The notes: generated by a model not told the origin, from the letters alone. Positions 8,452-17,163 are shown, numbered from the stretch's first letter. The stretch: 64,000 nt of DNA from DASYTH01 sp035942955 (GCF_035942955.1 NZ_DASZCQ010000316.1:1-64000), one strand, 5' to 3'. Numbers and translations are program-made.

Positions 8452-9768
8452 CTATGACGCGCGTGATCGGGTGCCGACGGCGCCGATCATGGTGCAGTAC
8501 TCCGCCAGCACGCGATCGCTCAACGCACCGAGGCAGGACAGATTGGCAAAGCCCGGCCCCTGCGCCAGCGCGGACAATGCGGGCACGTGAAGGTTCGGCC
8601 GCACGCGGGGTAGGGAAAGGCTGGAATCTATCAACCTGGCGATTGCGGTCTGGTCATCGAGAAGCGCACCCACTTGTTTCTCCACATATCGCACGGAGCG
8701 TGCGGAAAGTAGGGACCGAATCTGTGTCAGCGGGCAGAATCCGGTACAGTTGACGATCAGGTCGAACTCGTCTTTCGTGATCCGGCCGTGCTGCTCGATG
8801 TCGATGCGCAGCCGGTTGCCGGCAGCGTTGACCGAAACGACCCGGCCGAGCCGGAACGACACGTTCTGATACTCGACGAGCCGGCTGACCGCCGCGGGTG
8901 ACATGACCCCACGGTCCGTCCGCCGAATGAACTCGTACCTGATCTCCTCGGGAAGCTCGGCCCAACTGGCGGCCTGCGGCTGAGAATAGACCACGTTCTC
9001 CAGGTACGATTCCAGCCGCGAATAGGGCAGTGACGAGGAGACGAACGTCACCGATATCGACTCACCGTGCCTGGCGAGCAGGAACAGGGCCATGGCGACG
9101 GCGCTCTCGCCGGCCCCGACGATGCAGACACGCGCGCAGGGCGGAAGGGGAATCGATCCGAGGCGCGCCCGGCTGATGTCGGCGCTGACCAACCGGCCGT
9201 CGCCGTTGGCGGATCCGGGCAGGCGCCTCGGCAACCCCGGTCCGGTGACGATGAGACCGAGCCGGGCGCACACGGTGTCCGGCTCGCCGCTGTCGGCCGC
9301 GCACCGCACCATCCAGCCCGCGCCGCCGTGGTCGACGCTGATCACCTTGGCCCGCTTGAGCCGGATGCTCGCCCCGGCCTTGGCGAAGACCCACTTCAGG
9401 TAATAGGCGAACTCCGTGTGCGTCGTGCCCGGCAGGCCGGAGTCGATCCACCGCGAATAGGCGCCCGTGCTCACCAGATAGCTCTGCCAGGAAAACCGGG
9501 TCATGGCGGCGTCCACCAGTCCCCCGGCCCGACCGAACGACTCCGCGCTCTGATAAGGGAATCCGATATCCTTTTCCGGCCGCGTTCCGAGCAGCTCCGC
9601 CCCGGCCGAGAACCCGAACTTCCCGGTCCACGTCGACGCCGGCTCATGATGCTCCACGATGAGAACGTCCAACGACGCCAGCCCGAGCTCATTGAGCACA
9701 TGCGCCTTGGCGGCAATCGCGGCCGCCTTCGCCCCAGCGCCGACAACGACGATATCGTGATCGCTCAA
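8452..9768 (-). CDS. N-hydroxylating flavin monooxygenase (lysine N6-hydroxylase-like), first gene of operon
   Basis: 438-residue class B flavin monooxygenase of the ornithine/lysine N-hydroxylase type. The FAD motif is VVVGAGAKAAA near the N-terminus, the NADPH motif VCIVGAGESAVA is at about residue 215, and an ATG-like motif VNCTGFCPL is at about 340. It would make the N-hydroxy amino acid that the MetRS-like/cupin pair needs. The TTG at 9768 is preferred because a GAGGGG ribosome site lies 8 bases upstream. An in-frame GTG at 9786 has no such site. The upstream 60-100 bp must hold the operon promoter. Lysine as substrate is inferred from characterised clusters. Confidence 0.87.
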   Translation of the reverse strand: MSDHDIVVVGAGAKAAAIAAKAHVLNELGLASLDVLIVEHHEPASTWTGKFGFSAGAELLGTRPEKDIGFPYQSAESFGRAGGLVDAAMTRFSWQSYLVSTGAYSRWIDSGLPGTTHTEFAYYLKWVFAKAGASIRLKRAKVISVDHGGAGWMVRCAADSGEPDTVCARLGLIVTGPGLPRRLPGSANGDGRLVSADISRARLGSIPLPPCARVCIVGAGESAVAMALFLLARHGESISVTFVSSSLPYSRLESYLENVVYSQPQAASWAELPEEIRYEFIRRTDRGVMSPAAVSRLVEYQNVSFRLGRVVSVNAAGNRLRIDIEQHGRITKDEFDLIVNCTGFCPLTQIRSLLSARSVRYVEKQVGALLDDQTAIARLIDSSLSLPRVRPNLHVPALSALAQGPGFANLSCLGALSDRVLAEYCTMIGAVGTRSRAS

Positions 9769-10101
9769 AGGCCGATCCCCTCGCACCTATTGGGCGGTGT
9801 CGTGCAGCGGCACCCGTTTGCCGACGCCTGAAAACAAGGCTAACGACCCTGAGCTGATCTTGATCTTACTTGCCCTATAGGCAGGCGGGCGTCGCACCGG
9901 TTCGGGTGGGGCGTGCAACCTTCCGGGGGTGTCGGGTGGCTGCCCGACTGGATCGTCGGGGTCGGGTACGAGGTGGGGCTCAACGGGCCGCACGGGGACC
10001 ACGCAAGGGCGCGGGGAGCGGGCCCGCAGGCTCCGATCATCGTGCTCGCCGCGTCCGAGACCGCGCCGCCAGTCGTGGCTCCCGCGACCCGGCGGGTCAC
10101 C
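9769..10101. other. Gap between hydrazine operon and sulfatase remnant
   Basis: About 330 bp with no gene I can support. It should contain the leftward operon promoter. TGCCCTATAGGCA (9880-9892) is an interrupted palindrome (TGCC/GGCA) that could be an operator. The open frames through this stretch look like random GC-rich coding, and sulfatase similarity begins abruptly near 10102, so a rearrangement junction probably lies here. Confidence 0.4.
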
Positions 10102-10553
10102 GTGAGGAGTCGATCCGGGTACCGCTGATCATCCGCGGCCCCGGCGTCCCGGCCGGCAAGCGGGTCACCACGATCGCGGCCAACATCGACCTCGCCCCGA
10201 CGATCCTGGACGTCGCCGGCGCCACCGCCGGAGTGACCCTCGACGGCCGCTCGCTGATCCCGATCGCCAACGACCCCGCGCCGTTCGCCCGCGGCATCGT
10301 GGTCGAGACCGGGCCACGGCAGAGCGACGCCTGGTACGCCGGCATCCGCTCACCCAGGTGGAGCTACATCGAGCACTCGACCGGCGAGCTCGAGCTGTGC
10401 GACCTGCGGGTCGATCCCTTCCAGCTCACCAGCGTGCACGACGACCCCCGCTACGCGGCCACCCGGGCGGCCCTCGCCAGCCGGCTCACCACCCTGCGCA
10501 CCTGCGCCGGCGACGTCTGTCGACAGTGGACACCCGTGCCCGGTCCGGAATGA
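10102..10553 (+). pseudogene. 5'-truncated sulfatase remnant
   Basis: The last 150 codons of this frame match the C-terminal part of arylsulfatase/GlcNAc-6-sulfatase-type enzymes: EESIRVPLIIRGPGVPAGK, then NIDLAPTILDVAGA, then YIEHSTGELELCDLRVDP. The catalytic N-terminal half with the C-x-P-S-R modification site is missing, and no start or ribosome site precedes the conserved part. I read it as the surviving 3' end of a gene cut during insertion or rearrangement at the edge of the hydrazine operon. A short functional protein is unlikely. Confidence 0.75.
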
Positions 10554-10695
10554 CGGTCGCGCCGGCGCCGCTTCCATTTCCGTTTCGGTTCGGCTCGGTT
10601 CCGCCGAATACATGTATCTGGCGTGCCGGTGCCGACACCGAGTAATGGAAGCGGCCCGCGGGACCGGCCGCACGGTATGCGAGTGGAGGCCACCC

Positions 10696-10995
10696 ATGGC
10701 CGAGACGGCGCAGGCTGCGCCCATTTCCAGAGCCACGATCATCGCCAGGGCGCCGGGGCGGGGCGCCGACAACGTCCGCCTGGCGGCGTTGCGCGCCCTG
10801 CGAACCCTCCTCCAGGGGATCGGCGGCGCCGTTCCGTCCGCCGGCGTCGGCACGGTCATGCTCACCACCGACTACTGGACCGCGCTCGGCTACTCCTGCC
10901 TGGCCGCGATCATCGCCGCCGCGGTCTCCTTCGTGCACAACATGGCGAGCTTCCTGCCGGAGGACCCCACCCGCGGACCTCACCGGGACGGGTGA
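10696..10995 (+). CDS. Small holin-like membrane protein
   Basis: 99-residue protein with two hydrophobic stretches (TLLQGIGGAVPSAGVGTVML and TALGYSCLAAIIAAAVSFV), followed by a short charged tail. The layout and the RALRTLLQ...W-TALG pattern resemble r1t-type holins of actinophages, which permeabilise the membrane. GGAGG lies 7 bases before the ATG. No lysin or other phage gene is adjacent, so it could be a domesticated remnant or a general small membrane protein. Confidence 0.6.
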   Translation: MAETAQAAPISRATIIARAPGRGADNVRLAALRALRTLLQGIGGAVPSAGVGTVMLTTDYWTALGYSCLAAIIAAAVSFVHNMASFLPEDPTRGPHRDG

Positions 10996-11056
10996 CCGGC
11001 GATCGGGCATGGACGGCCACCGGGTGGGTACCCGACGCATCGGGAGGTGTCTTGTC

Positions 11057-11386
11057 ATGCCGCAGCAGGCGTGGAGCAACAAACGCGAACGTCAGTACCA
11101 GCACATCAAGTCCTCGGCCAAGAAGCGCGGGGAGTCCACCGACCGGGCCGAGGAGATCGCGGCCCGAACCGTCAACAAGAACCGGGCCCAGTCCGGCGAG
11201 TCCAAACGGGCCAGCCGAACCTCCACACGGGACAAGTCCCCGCAGAGCCGGGGCGGGCAGCGCTCCGGCACCAAGGGACCCAAGGGCCCGACCCGCGACC
11301 AGCTCTACAACGAGGCCAAGAAGCGCAACATCAAGGGCCGGTCCAAGATGACCAAGAACGAGCTGGCCAAGGCCCTCGGCCGCTGA
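11057..11386 (+). CDS. Small basic 'plasmid stabilization'-type protein with Rho-N-like C-terminus
   Basis: 109 residues, highly charged. The N-terminus MPQQAWSNKRERQYQHIK and the middle EEIAARTVNKNRAQ match a common actinobacterial family usually annotated as plasmid stabilization protein. The C-terminus TRDQLYNEAKKRNIKGRSKM resembles a Rho-N/SAP-like nucleic-acid-binding motif. GGGAGG precedes the ATG by about 9 bases. A nucleic-acid-associated role is likely; the annotated name has no demonstrated basis here. It is convergent with the next gene. Confidence 0.75.
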   Translation: MPQQAWSNKRERQYQHIKSSAKKRGESTDRAEEIAARTVNKNRAQSGESKRASRTSTRDKSPQSRGGQRSGTKGPKGPTRDQLYNEAKKRNIKGRSKMTKNELAKALGR

Positions 11387-11395
11387 CGTGGCGGG

Positions 11396-11860
11396 TCAGC
11401 CGGTGTAGATCCCCCAGAGGTAGTACCAGCCGGGCGAGCCGGTTCCCGTTTCCGGATTGCGCTCGGCGAAGGCACAGTCCCAGGCGATGAACATCTGCCC
11501 GGCGTTGACCTCCTGCTCGATGTGGGCCTGCCGTTCGGCCTCGCACCCGGACCCGGAGTCGAACGGGCCGGCGTAGTGGTCGATCCAGCTCGCCGGCCCT
11601 GGCAGGCTAGCGGTCGTCGCCGTCGCACCGCGGGCGGCGAGCGCGTAGGAGCCCACGATCTGGTTGCGGTCTTTGCCGCCGAGGAGCACGGCGTTCGTCG
11701 TGCCGGGCGCGTCGATGGTGGTCACGGTTCCGCCGCTGAGCAGGAACCCGTGCGGGGTCGGGTCGGCCGCGGTGGCGCCCGCGGTAGCCGGTGTCAGCAC
11801 GCCGGCCGCCAGCATGGCCAACGCCATGCCGACCGCCCGGAACAGACGTCTCGATCTCAT
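11396..11860 (-). CDS. Secreted protein with one HAF-like repeat
   Basis: 154 residues with an N-terminal signal peptide (RRLFRAVGMALAMLAAGVL, cleavage expected near AGATA|AD). The segment GFLLSGGTVTTIDAPGTTN...GGKDRNQIVGSYA is the core of a HAF-type extracellular repeat, normally found in tandem copies. Here only one copy is present, and the C-terminal half (two Cys, CEAERQAHIEQEV, WYYLWGIYTG) is unrelated. It is probably an exported protein of unknown function, possibly a chimaera or a shortened HAF protein. Confidence 0.65.
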   Translation of the reverse strand: MRSRRLFRAVGMALAMLAAGVLTPATAGATAADPTPHGFLLSGGTVTTIDAPGTTNAVLLGGKDRNQIVGSYALAARGATATTASLPGPASWIDHYAGPFDSGSGCEAERQAHIEQEVNAGQMFIAWDCAFAERNPETGTGSPGWYYLWGIYTG

Positions 11861-11970
11861 CGGCCGATGCTGTCAGCGGCCCGCGGCCGATGTCTTCGTC
11901 ATTCTCCGCAAGGTCCGCCCCGGAAGCGGGGCCGGGTTTGTCCCGGCCGGTGACCGGATGGCGCCAGGTT

Positions 11971-12642
11971 CTAGATCCAGTCCGCCTCGCTGGCGATGCG
12001 CACGGCCTCGAACCGGGTCCGGGCCCGGGTCTTGTCGATCGCCCGGGACAGGTAGTTGCGCACGGTCCCCGGTGACAGGTGGAGCCGGGAGGCGATCTCG
12101 GACCCGGAGGCGCCGTCGGCCACCAGCCGCAGCACGTCCTTCTCCCGCGGGGTGAGCGGGTTGGTCCCGACCGCGAGCGCGGTGACGGCCAGGTTGACGT
12201 CGATCACCGGCTCCCCCCGCGCCGCGCCCCGGATCGCCTCGAGCAGCCGCGCGGCCGGCGCGGAGATCTCCACCGCGCCGAGCACATCGGTCAGCAGCAG
12301 CCGCCGGACCATGCCCGCGGGCTGCGCCGGGACCAGCGCCACGATCCGGCTGCCGGCGGAGTTGGCCAGCAGCTCCTCGATCATCGCCAGCCCACGCTCG
12401 CCGGACGCCCCCACGTCCACCACGATCACATCCGGCCGTAGCCGGGTCGCGGTCGGCACGACCTGCTCGTCGCCGCATCTCAGCGCCGCGACCACCGCCA
12501 GGTCGTCTTCATCCGATAACAGGCTGACCAGAGCGGTGCGCAACAGATCCAGATCCTCCACCACCAGTACCCTGATCGGCCGAACGCCGACGGCCGCCCC
12601 ACTCACTGCTCCATAAGGACCAAGGGCCGTCATCTGATTCAT
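11971..12642 (-). CDS. LuxR-family response regulator
   Basis: 223 residues. The N-terminal receiver has acidic VVEDLDLLR and the phospho-acceptor Asp in VIVVDVGAS. The C-terminal LuxR helix-turn-helix is NPLTPREKDVLRLVADGASGSEIASRLHLS (about 165-220). The ATG at 12642 is preferred over an upstream TTG because GGGAGG lies 8 bases before it. No cognate sensor kinase is adjacent, so it is an orphan regulator. Its target genes are unknown. Confidence 0.85.
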   Translation of the reverse strand: MNQMTALGPYGAVSGAAVGVRPIRVLVVEDLDLLRTALVSLLSDEDDLAVVAALRCGDEQVVPTATRLRPDVIVVDVGASGERGLAMIEELLANSAGSRIVALVPAQPAGMVRRLLLTDVLGAVEISAPAARLLEAIRGAARGEPVIDVNLAVTALAVGTNPLTPREKDVLRLVADGASGSEIASRLHLSPGTVRNYLSRAIDKTRARTRFEAVRIASEADWI

Positions 12643-12865
12643 GGTCAACCTCCCGACATCCCGATAAGCGCCTGGCGCGCAGTACCCCGATCCAAAAGTG
12701 CCTAAACCTCAACGGTTTCGAGAACACGGAGCGTTGCGCCCTAAAGGGAGCCAGGTGTGCGTTTGTCACAGATATCGCGTACTTCTCCGGTAAATCGGCT
12801 GTCGGAACGCATCACACGGCCGCACCAATACGGAACACGGCTGCCGGAAGGCGAGACACGCCGGG

Positions 12866-13267
12866 CTACTCGCCGCGGGCGGCGGCGAGGCTGGCCCGGC
12901 AGGTGCGGACGATCTGCCGGGTGGCGGCGGAGTCGGGGGGCCGGCGGCAGCGGGGGCAGGTGACGGTGACGGCCCAGGTGAGCTCGTCGACCGAGACCGT
13001 GGCGGCGCACTCGCAGGTTCGGCACCAGCGGTGGCCGGTGACCACGAAGACGTGGGACGCGGAGGAGATGCACTGGTGGACCCAGCGGCGGTGGGTTCGG
13101 CACGTGAGGCGCTCGAGGGGGTCGGCGCCGGCGTGCTCGGCGTGATCCTCGGCGGTGAGCGCGGCCGCGAGCCGGGGGTCGCGCAGCGTGGCGTAGCGGG
13201 GGTCGACGGCCGCGGCGGCGTCGTGCGGCGCGGGAGCGAACGGCTCGGTGGTTGCCGGTGCGGACAT
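12866..13267 (-). CDS. Hypothetical zinc-ribbon-like protein
   Basis: 133 residues. The N-terminal third is Ala/Pro-rich and low complexity. The C-terminal part carries a regular set of possible zinc ligands: CRTHRRWVHQC, WCRTCECAATV, TCPRCRRPP. This suggests one or two zinc-binding units and so a nucleic-acid or protein-binding role. The start ATG at 13267 has a GGGTG-like site 7-8 bases upstream. I recognise no named family. It is transcribed in the same direction as the decayed LuxR gene upstream. Confidence 0.55.
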   Translation of the reverse strand: MSAPATTEPFAPAPHDAAAAVDPRYATLRDPRLAAALTAEDHAEHAGADPLERLTCRTHRRWVHQCISSASHVFVVTGHRWCRTCECAATVSVDELTWAVTVTCPRCRRPPDSAATRQIVRTCRASLAAARGE

Positions 13268-13389
13268 CGTCGTCACCCTTCGCGGCCCGGCGCCCCCGGT
13301 AGGCGCCTTCTGCTTGGACGTCGAAGCCGCCGGCGCCATATCGACACCGGAGTGGACATTCCGGCGGTATGTTCCCGGACGACACGACG

Positions 13390-14400
13390 TCAGAGCAGCT
13401 GGGCGGCCAGCTCGGCGCGGGAGCGGATACCGAGCTTGGGATAGACCTTGCGCAGGTGGTACTCGACGGTCTTGGGGCTGGAGGAACAGGGCGGCGGCGA
13501 CCTCGCGCGTGGTCCGGCCCTCGGCGAGCAGAAGGGACACCTGAAGCTCTTGCGGGGTCAGGGTTTGCACGCTGTTCGGCGCGCTTCGCCTGATCGCCTC
13601 GCCGGTCGCCGCCAGCTCGCTCGCGGCGCGGTCGGCCCACGGCGCGGCGCGCAGCCGTTCGAACGTGGTGAGCGCGGCGCGCAGCTGCGGCCGGGCCGCC
13701 ACCCGCCGCCGGGCGCGGCGGAGCCGGGCGCCGTAGGCCAGCTGGGTGCGGGCGGTCTCGAAGCCGTCCAGGGTGTGCGCGTGGAACCCTAGGGCGGCCT
13801 CGAAATGCGCGTCGAACTCGGCCTCGGCGCCGAGGACGCCGAGCGTCCGCTCGGCGCTCGCCATGGCCCACGGTTGCCCCTTCGTCGTCGCCGCGGACCG
13901 GTAACGGCGCGCGACGTGCCAGGCGTCGTCGCGCCGGCCGAGGCGGGCGAGGGCGTCGGCGAGCTCGGCAGCGGGCGACAGGTCCGGATCGGACAGTCCG
14001 AGGGTGTCGAGCAGGCCGACTCCCCGGCGGCCACGGACATCCTGGCCTGCGCCTCGACGTCCGGGCTCAGCCGCGCGGCCCGCTCGAACGCCGCCGCCGC
14101 GACGTCGTGCGCGCCGCGGTCGTGGGCCCCCGCCGCCGCCTCGGCCAGCAGCTCGGCGATCCTGGCGTCGGGACCGAGGGTGGCCTGGGCCAGGTGCCAC
14201 GCCCGCCGGTCCGGCTCGTGCGGACCGAGCGCGTCGGCCACGGCACGGTGCACCGACCGGCGGTGCTCCGGCGCGGCGTCACCGTAGACGGCCGCACGGA
14301 CCACCGGGTGGCGGAACTCGACGCGGCCGTCGGCGACCCGGATCAGCCCGGCGGCCTCGGCCTCGGCCAGCGCGTCGACACCGACGCCGAGGCCGCGCTC
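13390..14400 (-). pseudogene. Truncated, frameshifted LuxR-type (LAL) regulator
   Basis: Three frames must be joined to recover the C-terminal part of a large LuxR regulator. The first segment (about 14400-14030) reads GRVEFRHPVVRAAVYGD. A second (about 14025-13490) continues LAEGRTTREVAAALFL. The final helix of the helix-turn-helix, SPKTVEYHLRKVYPKLGIR, is in a third frame because of one extra base in the run at about 13486. The N-terminal ATPase half is absent and the remnant stops just before the acyl-CoA synthetase start. It is a decayed gene unless both frameshifts are sequencing errors. Confidence 0.8.
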
Positions 14401-14447
14401 ACGACCGCCCGGGTTGTGTCCTGGCAACGACGTGCGACGCTGACCGT

Positions 14448-16010
14448 ATGGCCGATACCTGGTACACCCCGCTGACGCCGCTGGCCTTTCTGGAACGGTC
14501 GGCGGCGGTGTTTCCGGACAAGGTGGCGATCGCCTACGGGGACCGCCGGATCTCCTACCGGGAGTTCGCGGCACAGGCCAACCGGCTGGCGAACGCGTTG
14601 CGGGCCAGCGGGATCGGGCCCGGCGACCGGGTGGCGTACCTGATGCCGAACATTCCCGAGCTGCTCGTCGCACACTTCGGGGTGCCGCTGGCCGGGGCCG
14701 TGCTGGTGGCGATCAACACCCGGCTGGCGCCGGCCGAGGTGCGGTACATCTGCGCGCACTCGGGCGCGAAGCTGCTCGTGGTCGACGCCGCCCTGCAGCC
14801 GAGCGCGGCGCAGGTGGACTCGGTCGGCGAGATCGTCACCGTCGTCGACCCGGCCTCCGGCGCGACGCCCACGGCTGCCGGGCCGGGCTACGCCGAGCTG
14901 CTCGACCGGGGGTCCGACGATCCGCTGCCGTGGACCGTGGCCGACGAGCGCGCCACCATCTCGATCAACTACACCTCCGGCACCACCGGCAAGCCCAAGG
15001 GGGTCATGTACCACCACCGCGGTGCCTACCTCAACGCGCTGGCCGAGGTCGTGCACTCGCGGCACACCCCGGACTCGGTGTACCTGTGGACGCTGCCGAT
15101 GTTCCACTGCAACGGCTGGTGCACCACGTGGGGCGTCACCGCGATCGGCGGCACCCACGTGTGCCTGCGCGCCGTGGATCCCGCCGAGATCTGGCGCCTG
15201 CTCGACGCCGAGGGCATCACCCACCTCAACGGCGCCCCCACCGTGCTGGTCAGCATCGCCAACGCGGAGGCGGCGCACGCGCTCGACCGCGAGCTGGTGA
15301 TCACCACCGCCGGCGCGCCGCCCAGCCCCACGGTCATCGCCACCATGGAGAAGCTCGGCGCGACGATCATCCACGTCTACGGCCTCACCGAGACCTACGG
15401 CCCGTACACCGTCTGCGAATGGCAACCCGGATGGTCCACTATGGACGGTGAGCGGCGGACCCGGCTGCTGGCCCGGCAGGGCGTCGGCAACATCGTCACC
15501 GACGGCGTCCGGGTCGTCGACGAGTCGCTGCGTGACGTGCCCCGCGACGGCGCCACCCTCGGCGAGGTCGTCATGCGCGGCAACAACGTGATGTCCGGCT
15601 ACTTCGACGATCCCGAGGCCACCGCGCGGGCCTTCCGCGGCGGCTGGTTCCACTCCGGCGACCTCGCGGTGTGGCACCCCGACGGCTACATCGAGCTGCG
15701 CGACCGGGCCAAGGACATCGTCATCTCCGGCGGCGAGAACATCTCCACGATCGAGGTGGAGGCCGCCCTCGACTCCCACCCGGCCGTCCTCGAGGTGGCC
15801 GTGGTCGGCGTGCCCGACGAGAAGTGGGGCGAGCGCCCCAAGGCCTACGTCGTCCTCCGCCCCGGCGCCGAGGCCACCCCCGACGAGCTGCGCGACCACG
15901 CCCGCGCCCATATCGCCCGGTACAAGGTCCCCGACCAGGTCGAGTTCCTCCCCGAGCTACCCAAGACCTCCACCGGCAAGATCCAGAAGTTCCAGCTCCG
16001 CAACCGCTGA
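14448..16010 (+). CDS. Acyl-CoA synthetase (AMP-forming, fatty-acid type)
   Basis: 520-residue ANL-superfamily ligase that activates a carboxylic acid to acyl-AMP and then acyl-CoA. The P-loop is YTSGTTGKPKGVM (about residue 180), the A5 motif YGLTETYGP (about 310), the hinge GGWFHSGDLAVWHPDGY and RAKDIVISGGENIS, and the catalytic Lys in KTSTGKIQKFQLR near the end. Length and motifs are complete. The chain length preferred cannot be read. It is convergent with the amidase-like gene, 7 bp apart, and no partner gene is obvious. Confidence 0.93.
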   Translation: MADTWYTPLTPLAFLERSAAVFPDKVAIAYGDRRISYREFAAQANRLANALRASGIGPGDRVAYLMPNIPELLVAHFGVPLAGAVLVAINTRLAPAEVRYICAHSGAKLLVVDAALQPSAAQVDSVGEIVTVVDPASGATPTAAGPGYAELLDRGSDDPLPWTVADERATISINYTSGTTGKPKGVMYHHRGAYLNALAEVVHSRHTPDSVYLWTLPMFHCNGWCTTWGVTAIGGTHVCLRAVDPAEIWRLLDAEGITHLNGAPTVLVSIANAEAAHALDRELVITTAGAPPSPTVIATMEKLGATIIHVYGLTETYGPYTVCEWQPGWSTMDGERRTRLLARQGVGNIVTDGVRVVDESLRDVPRDGATLGEVVMRGNNVMSGYFDDPEATARAFRGGWFHSGDLAVWHPDGYIELRDRAKDIVISGGENISTIEVEAALDSHPAVLEVAVVGVPDEKWGERPKAYVVLRPGAEATPDELRDHARAHIARYKVPDQVEFLPELPKTSTGKIQKFQLRNR

Positions 16011-16017
16011 GCCGGCG

Positions 16018-17145
16018 TCAGCGGTCGGGCTTGGCCCAGATGCCGCGGTCGTGCATGAGCTTGATCTGGGGCTCGATCACCTTCTCGCGGTACTCGGCGT
16101 GCTTCATCGGGGCGCGGTCCAGGTAGAGGTTCTTCGGGTAGATCGGCTGCTCGTACAGCATCTGGTACAGCTCGGTGCGCACGTCCTTGAGCCAGTTGTC
16201 CCACTGCGCCCGCGCCCGGTGGTCGCGCAGCGCCTCGATGTCGATCACACCGGCGACGTAGGTGGAGCCGGCGCCGTAGTCCTGGCGCCCGACGATAGCG
16301 CCCTTGTAGTTGATGACGTAGGACCGGCCGCCGAACGTGTCGATCGGGGTGTCGTCCTCGGCGTGCAGGTAGTAGGTGCCCATGTTCGGGGCGATCAGGT
16401 ACATGTTGTTGTCCAGCGCGCGGGCCCGGCTCTGGATCTCGAACATGTCGTTGCCGGTGGCCGGGTGCGGGTAGGAGGCCCGGTACACCACCTCGGCGCC
16501 GTTGAGCGCCAGCGCCCGTGCGTTCTCCGGATAGGAGCCCTCGTTGGCCATCATGATGCCGAGCCGGCCGATCTCGGTGTCGACGACCGGCCAGAACGCG
16601 TCGAGGGTGCGGCCGTACTTCTCCACCCACCAGTCGTAGATGTCATGTGGACAGACCGAGTGCTCAACCGGGAACAGCGGGGACACCTTGTAGTGCTGCA
16701 GGATCACCTCGCCGGCCGGGCTGATGATGAAGCCGACGTTGAAGAACCGGTCGGGCCAGTCCGGATGCCTGGCCTTGGCCTGCGCCATCACGAACGCGTT
16801 GTTGTCCTGGGCCAGCTTGCCCAGCTCGTCGGTCTCCTCCCCCGGAATGTCGATCGCACACTCGCGGGCGAACGTGGCATGGTCGACGTCGAGCACCTCG
16901 TCGTTGAACCCCTGCAACCCACCCTCCGGGATCGCGATCAGCCGCACCGGCAGGTCCAGGCTCGACAGCCAGGACGCCGCCTTCGTCAGGCTCCGCAAAT
17001 GCTCCAGGTTCACCCGAATATCCGCCCGCGCCCGAATCCCCCGCACCGTCGGAATCAAGCCGACCGCCGTGTACGCCTTGACCAACGCCCTCGCCCCACT
17101 TTCCCGTGTCGACTTCGCCGCGCCTACTACCCAGTCAGCCCCCAC
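16018..17145 (-). CDS. Nitrilase/amidase-superfamily protein lacking the catalytic cysteine
   Basis: Up to 375 residues with the nitrilase (C-N hydrolase) fold. Glu of the triad is in RLIAIPEGGLQGF and Lys in VILQHYKVSP. The nucleophile position reads LGIMMANEGSYPENAR where active members have Cys (as in LLTCYDLRFPE). The codon is GCC, so it is not a single-base slip. It may be a non-hydrolytic or altered-specificity family member. The GTG at 17145 falls inside a strong hairpin, and an in-frame TTG at 17085 starts nearer to where conserved sequence begins (AYTAVGLIPTVRG), so the real protein may be 355 residues. Confidence 0.8.
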   Translation of the reverse strand: MGADWVVGAAKSTRESGARALVKAYTAVGLIPTVRGIRARADIRVNLEHLRSLTKAASWLSSLDLPVRLIAIPEGGLQGFNDEVLDVDHATFARECAIDIPGEETDELGKLAQDNNAFVMAQAKARHPDWPDRFFNVGFIISPAGEVILQHYKVSPLFPVEHSVCPHDIYDWWVEKYGRTLDAFWPVVDTEIGRLGIMMANEGSYPENARALALNGAEVVYRASYPHPATGNDMFEIQSRARALDNNMYLIAPNMGTYYLHAEDDTPIDTFGGRSYVINYKGAIVGRQDYGAGSTYVAGVIDIEALRDHRARAQWDNWLKDVRTELYQMLYEQPIYPKNLYLDRAPMKHAEYREKVIEPQIKLMHDRGIWAKPDR

Positions 17146-17163
17146 CCATCAAAAGGGTGGGGG
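17139..17163. repeat. Perfect 9-bp inverted repeat at 5' end of amidase-like gene
   Basis: CCCCCACCC and GGGTGGGGG flank a 7-base loop (ATCAAAA). It covers the annotated GTG start at 17145. It could be an operator or 5' UTR hairpin, and it argues for a downstream translation start. There is no T-run typical of a terminator. Confidence 0.55.

Noticed and set aside
9913..10128. 71-codon plus-strand frame before the sulfatase remnant
   Set aside because: No ribosome site, no recognisable domain, and it runs into the sulfatase part in the wrong frame.
10696..11386. Prophage remnant based on holin-like and plasmid-stabilization-like genes
   Set aside because: No integrase, structural, lysin or attachment-site evidence nearby; both gene types also occur as chromosomal singletons in actinobacteria.
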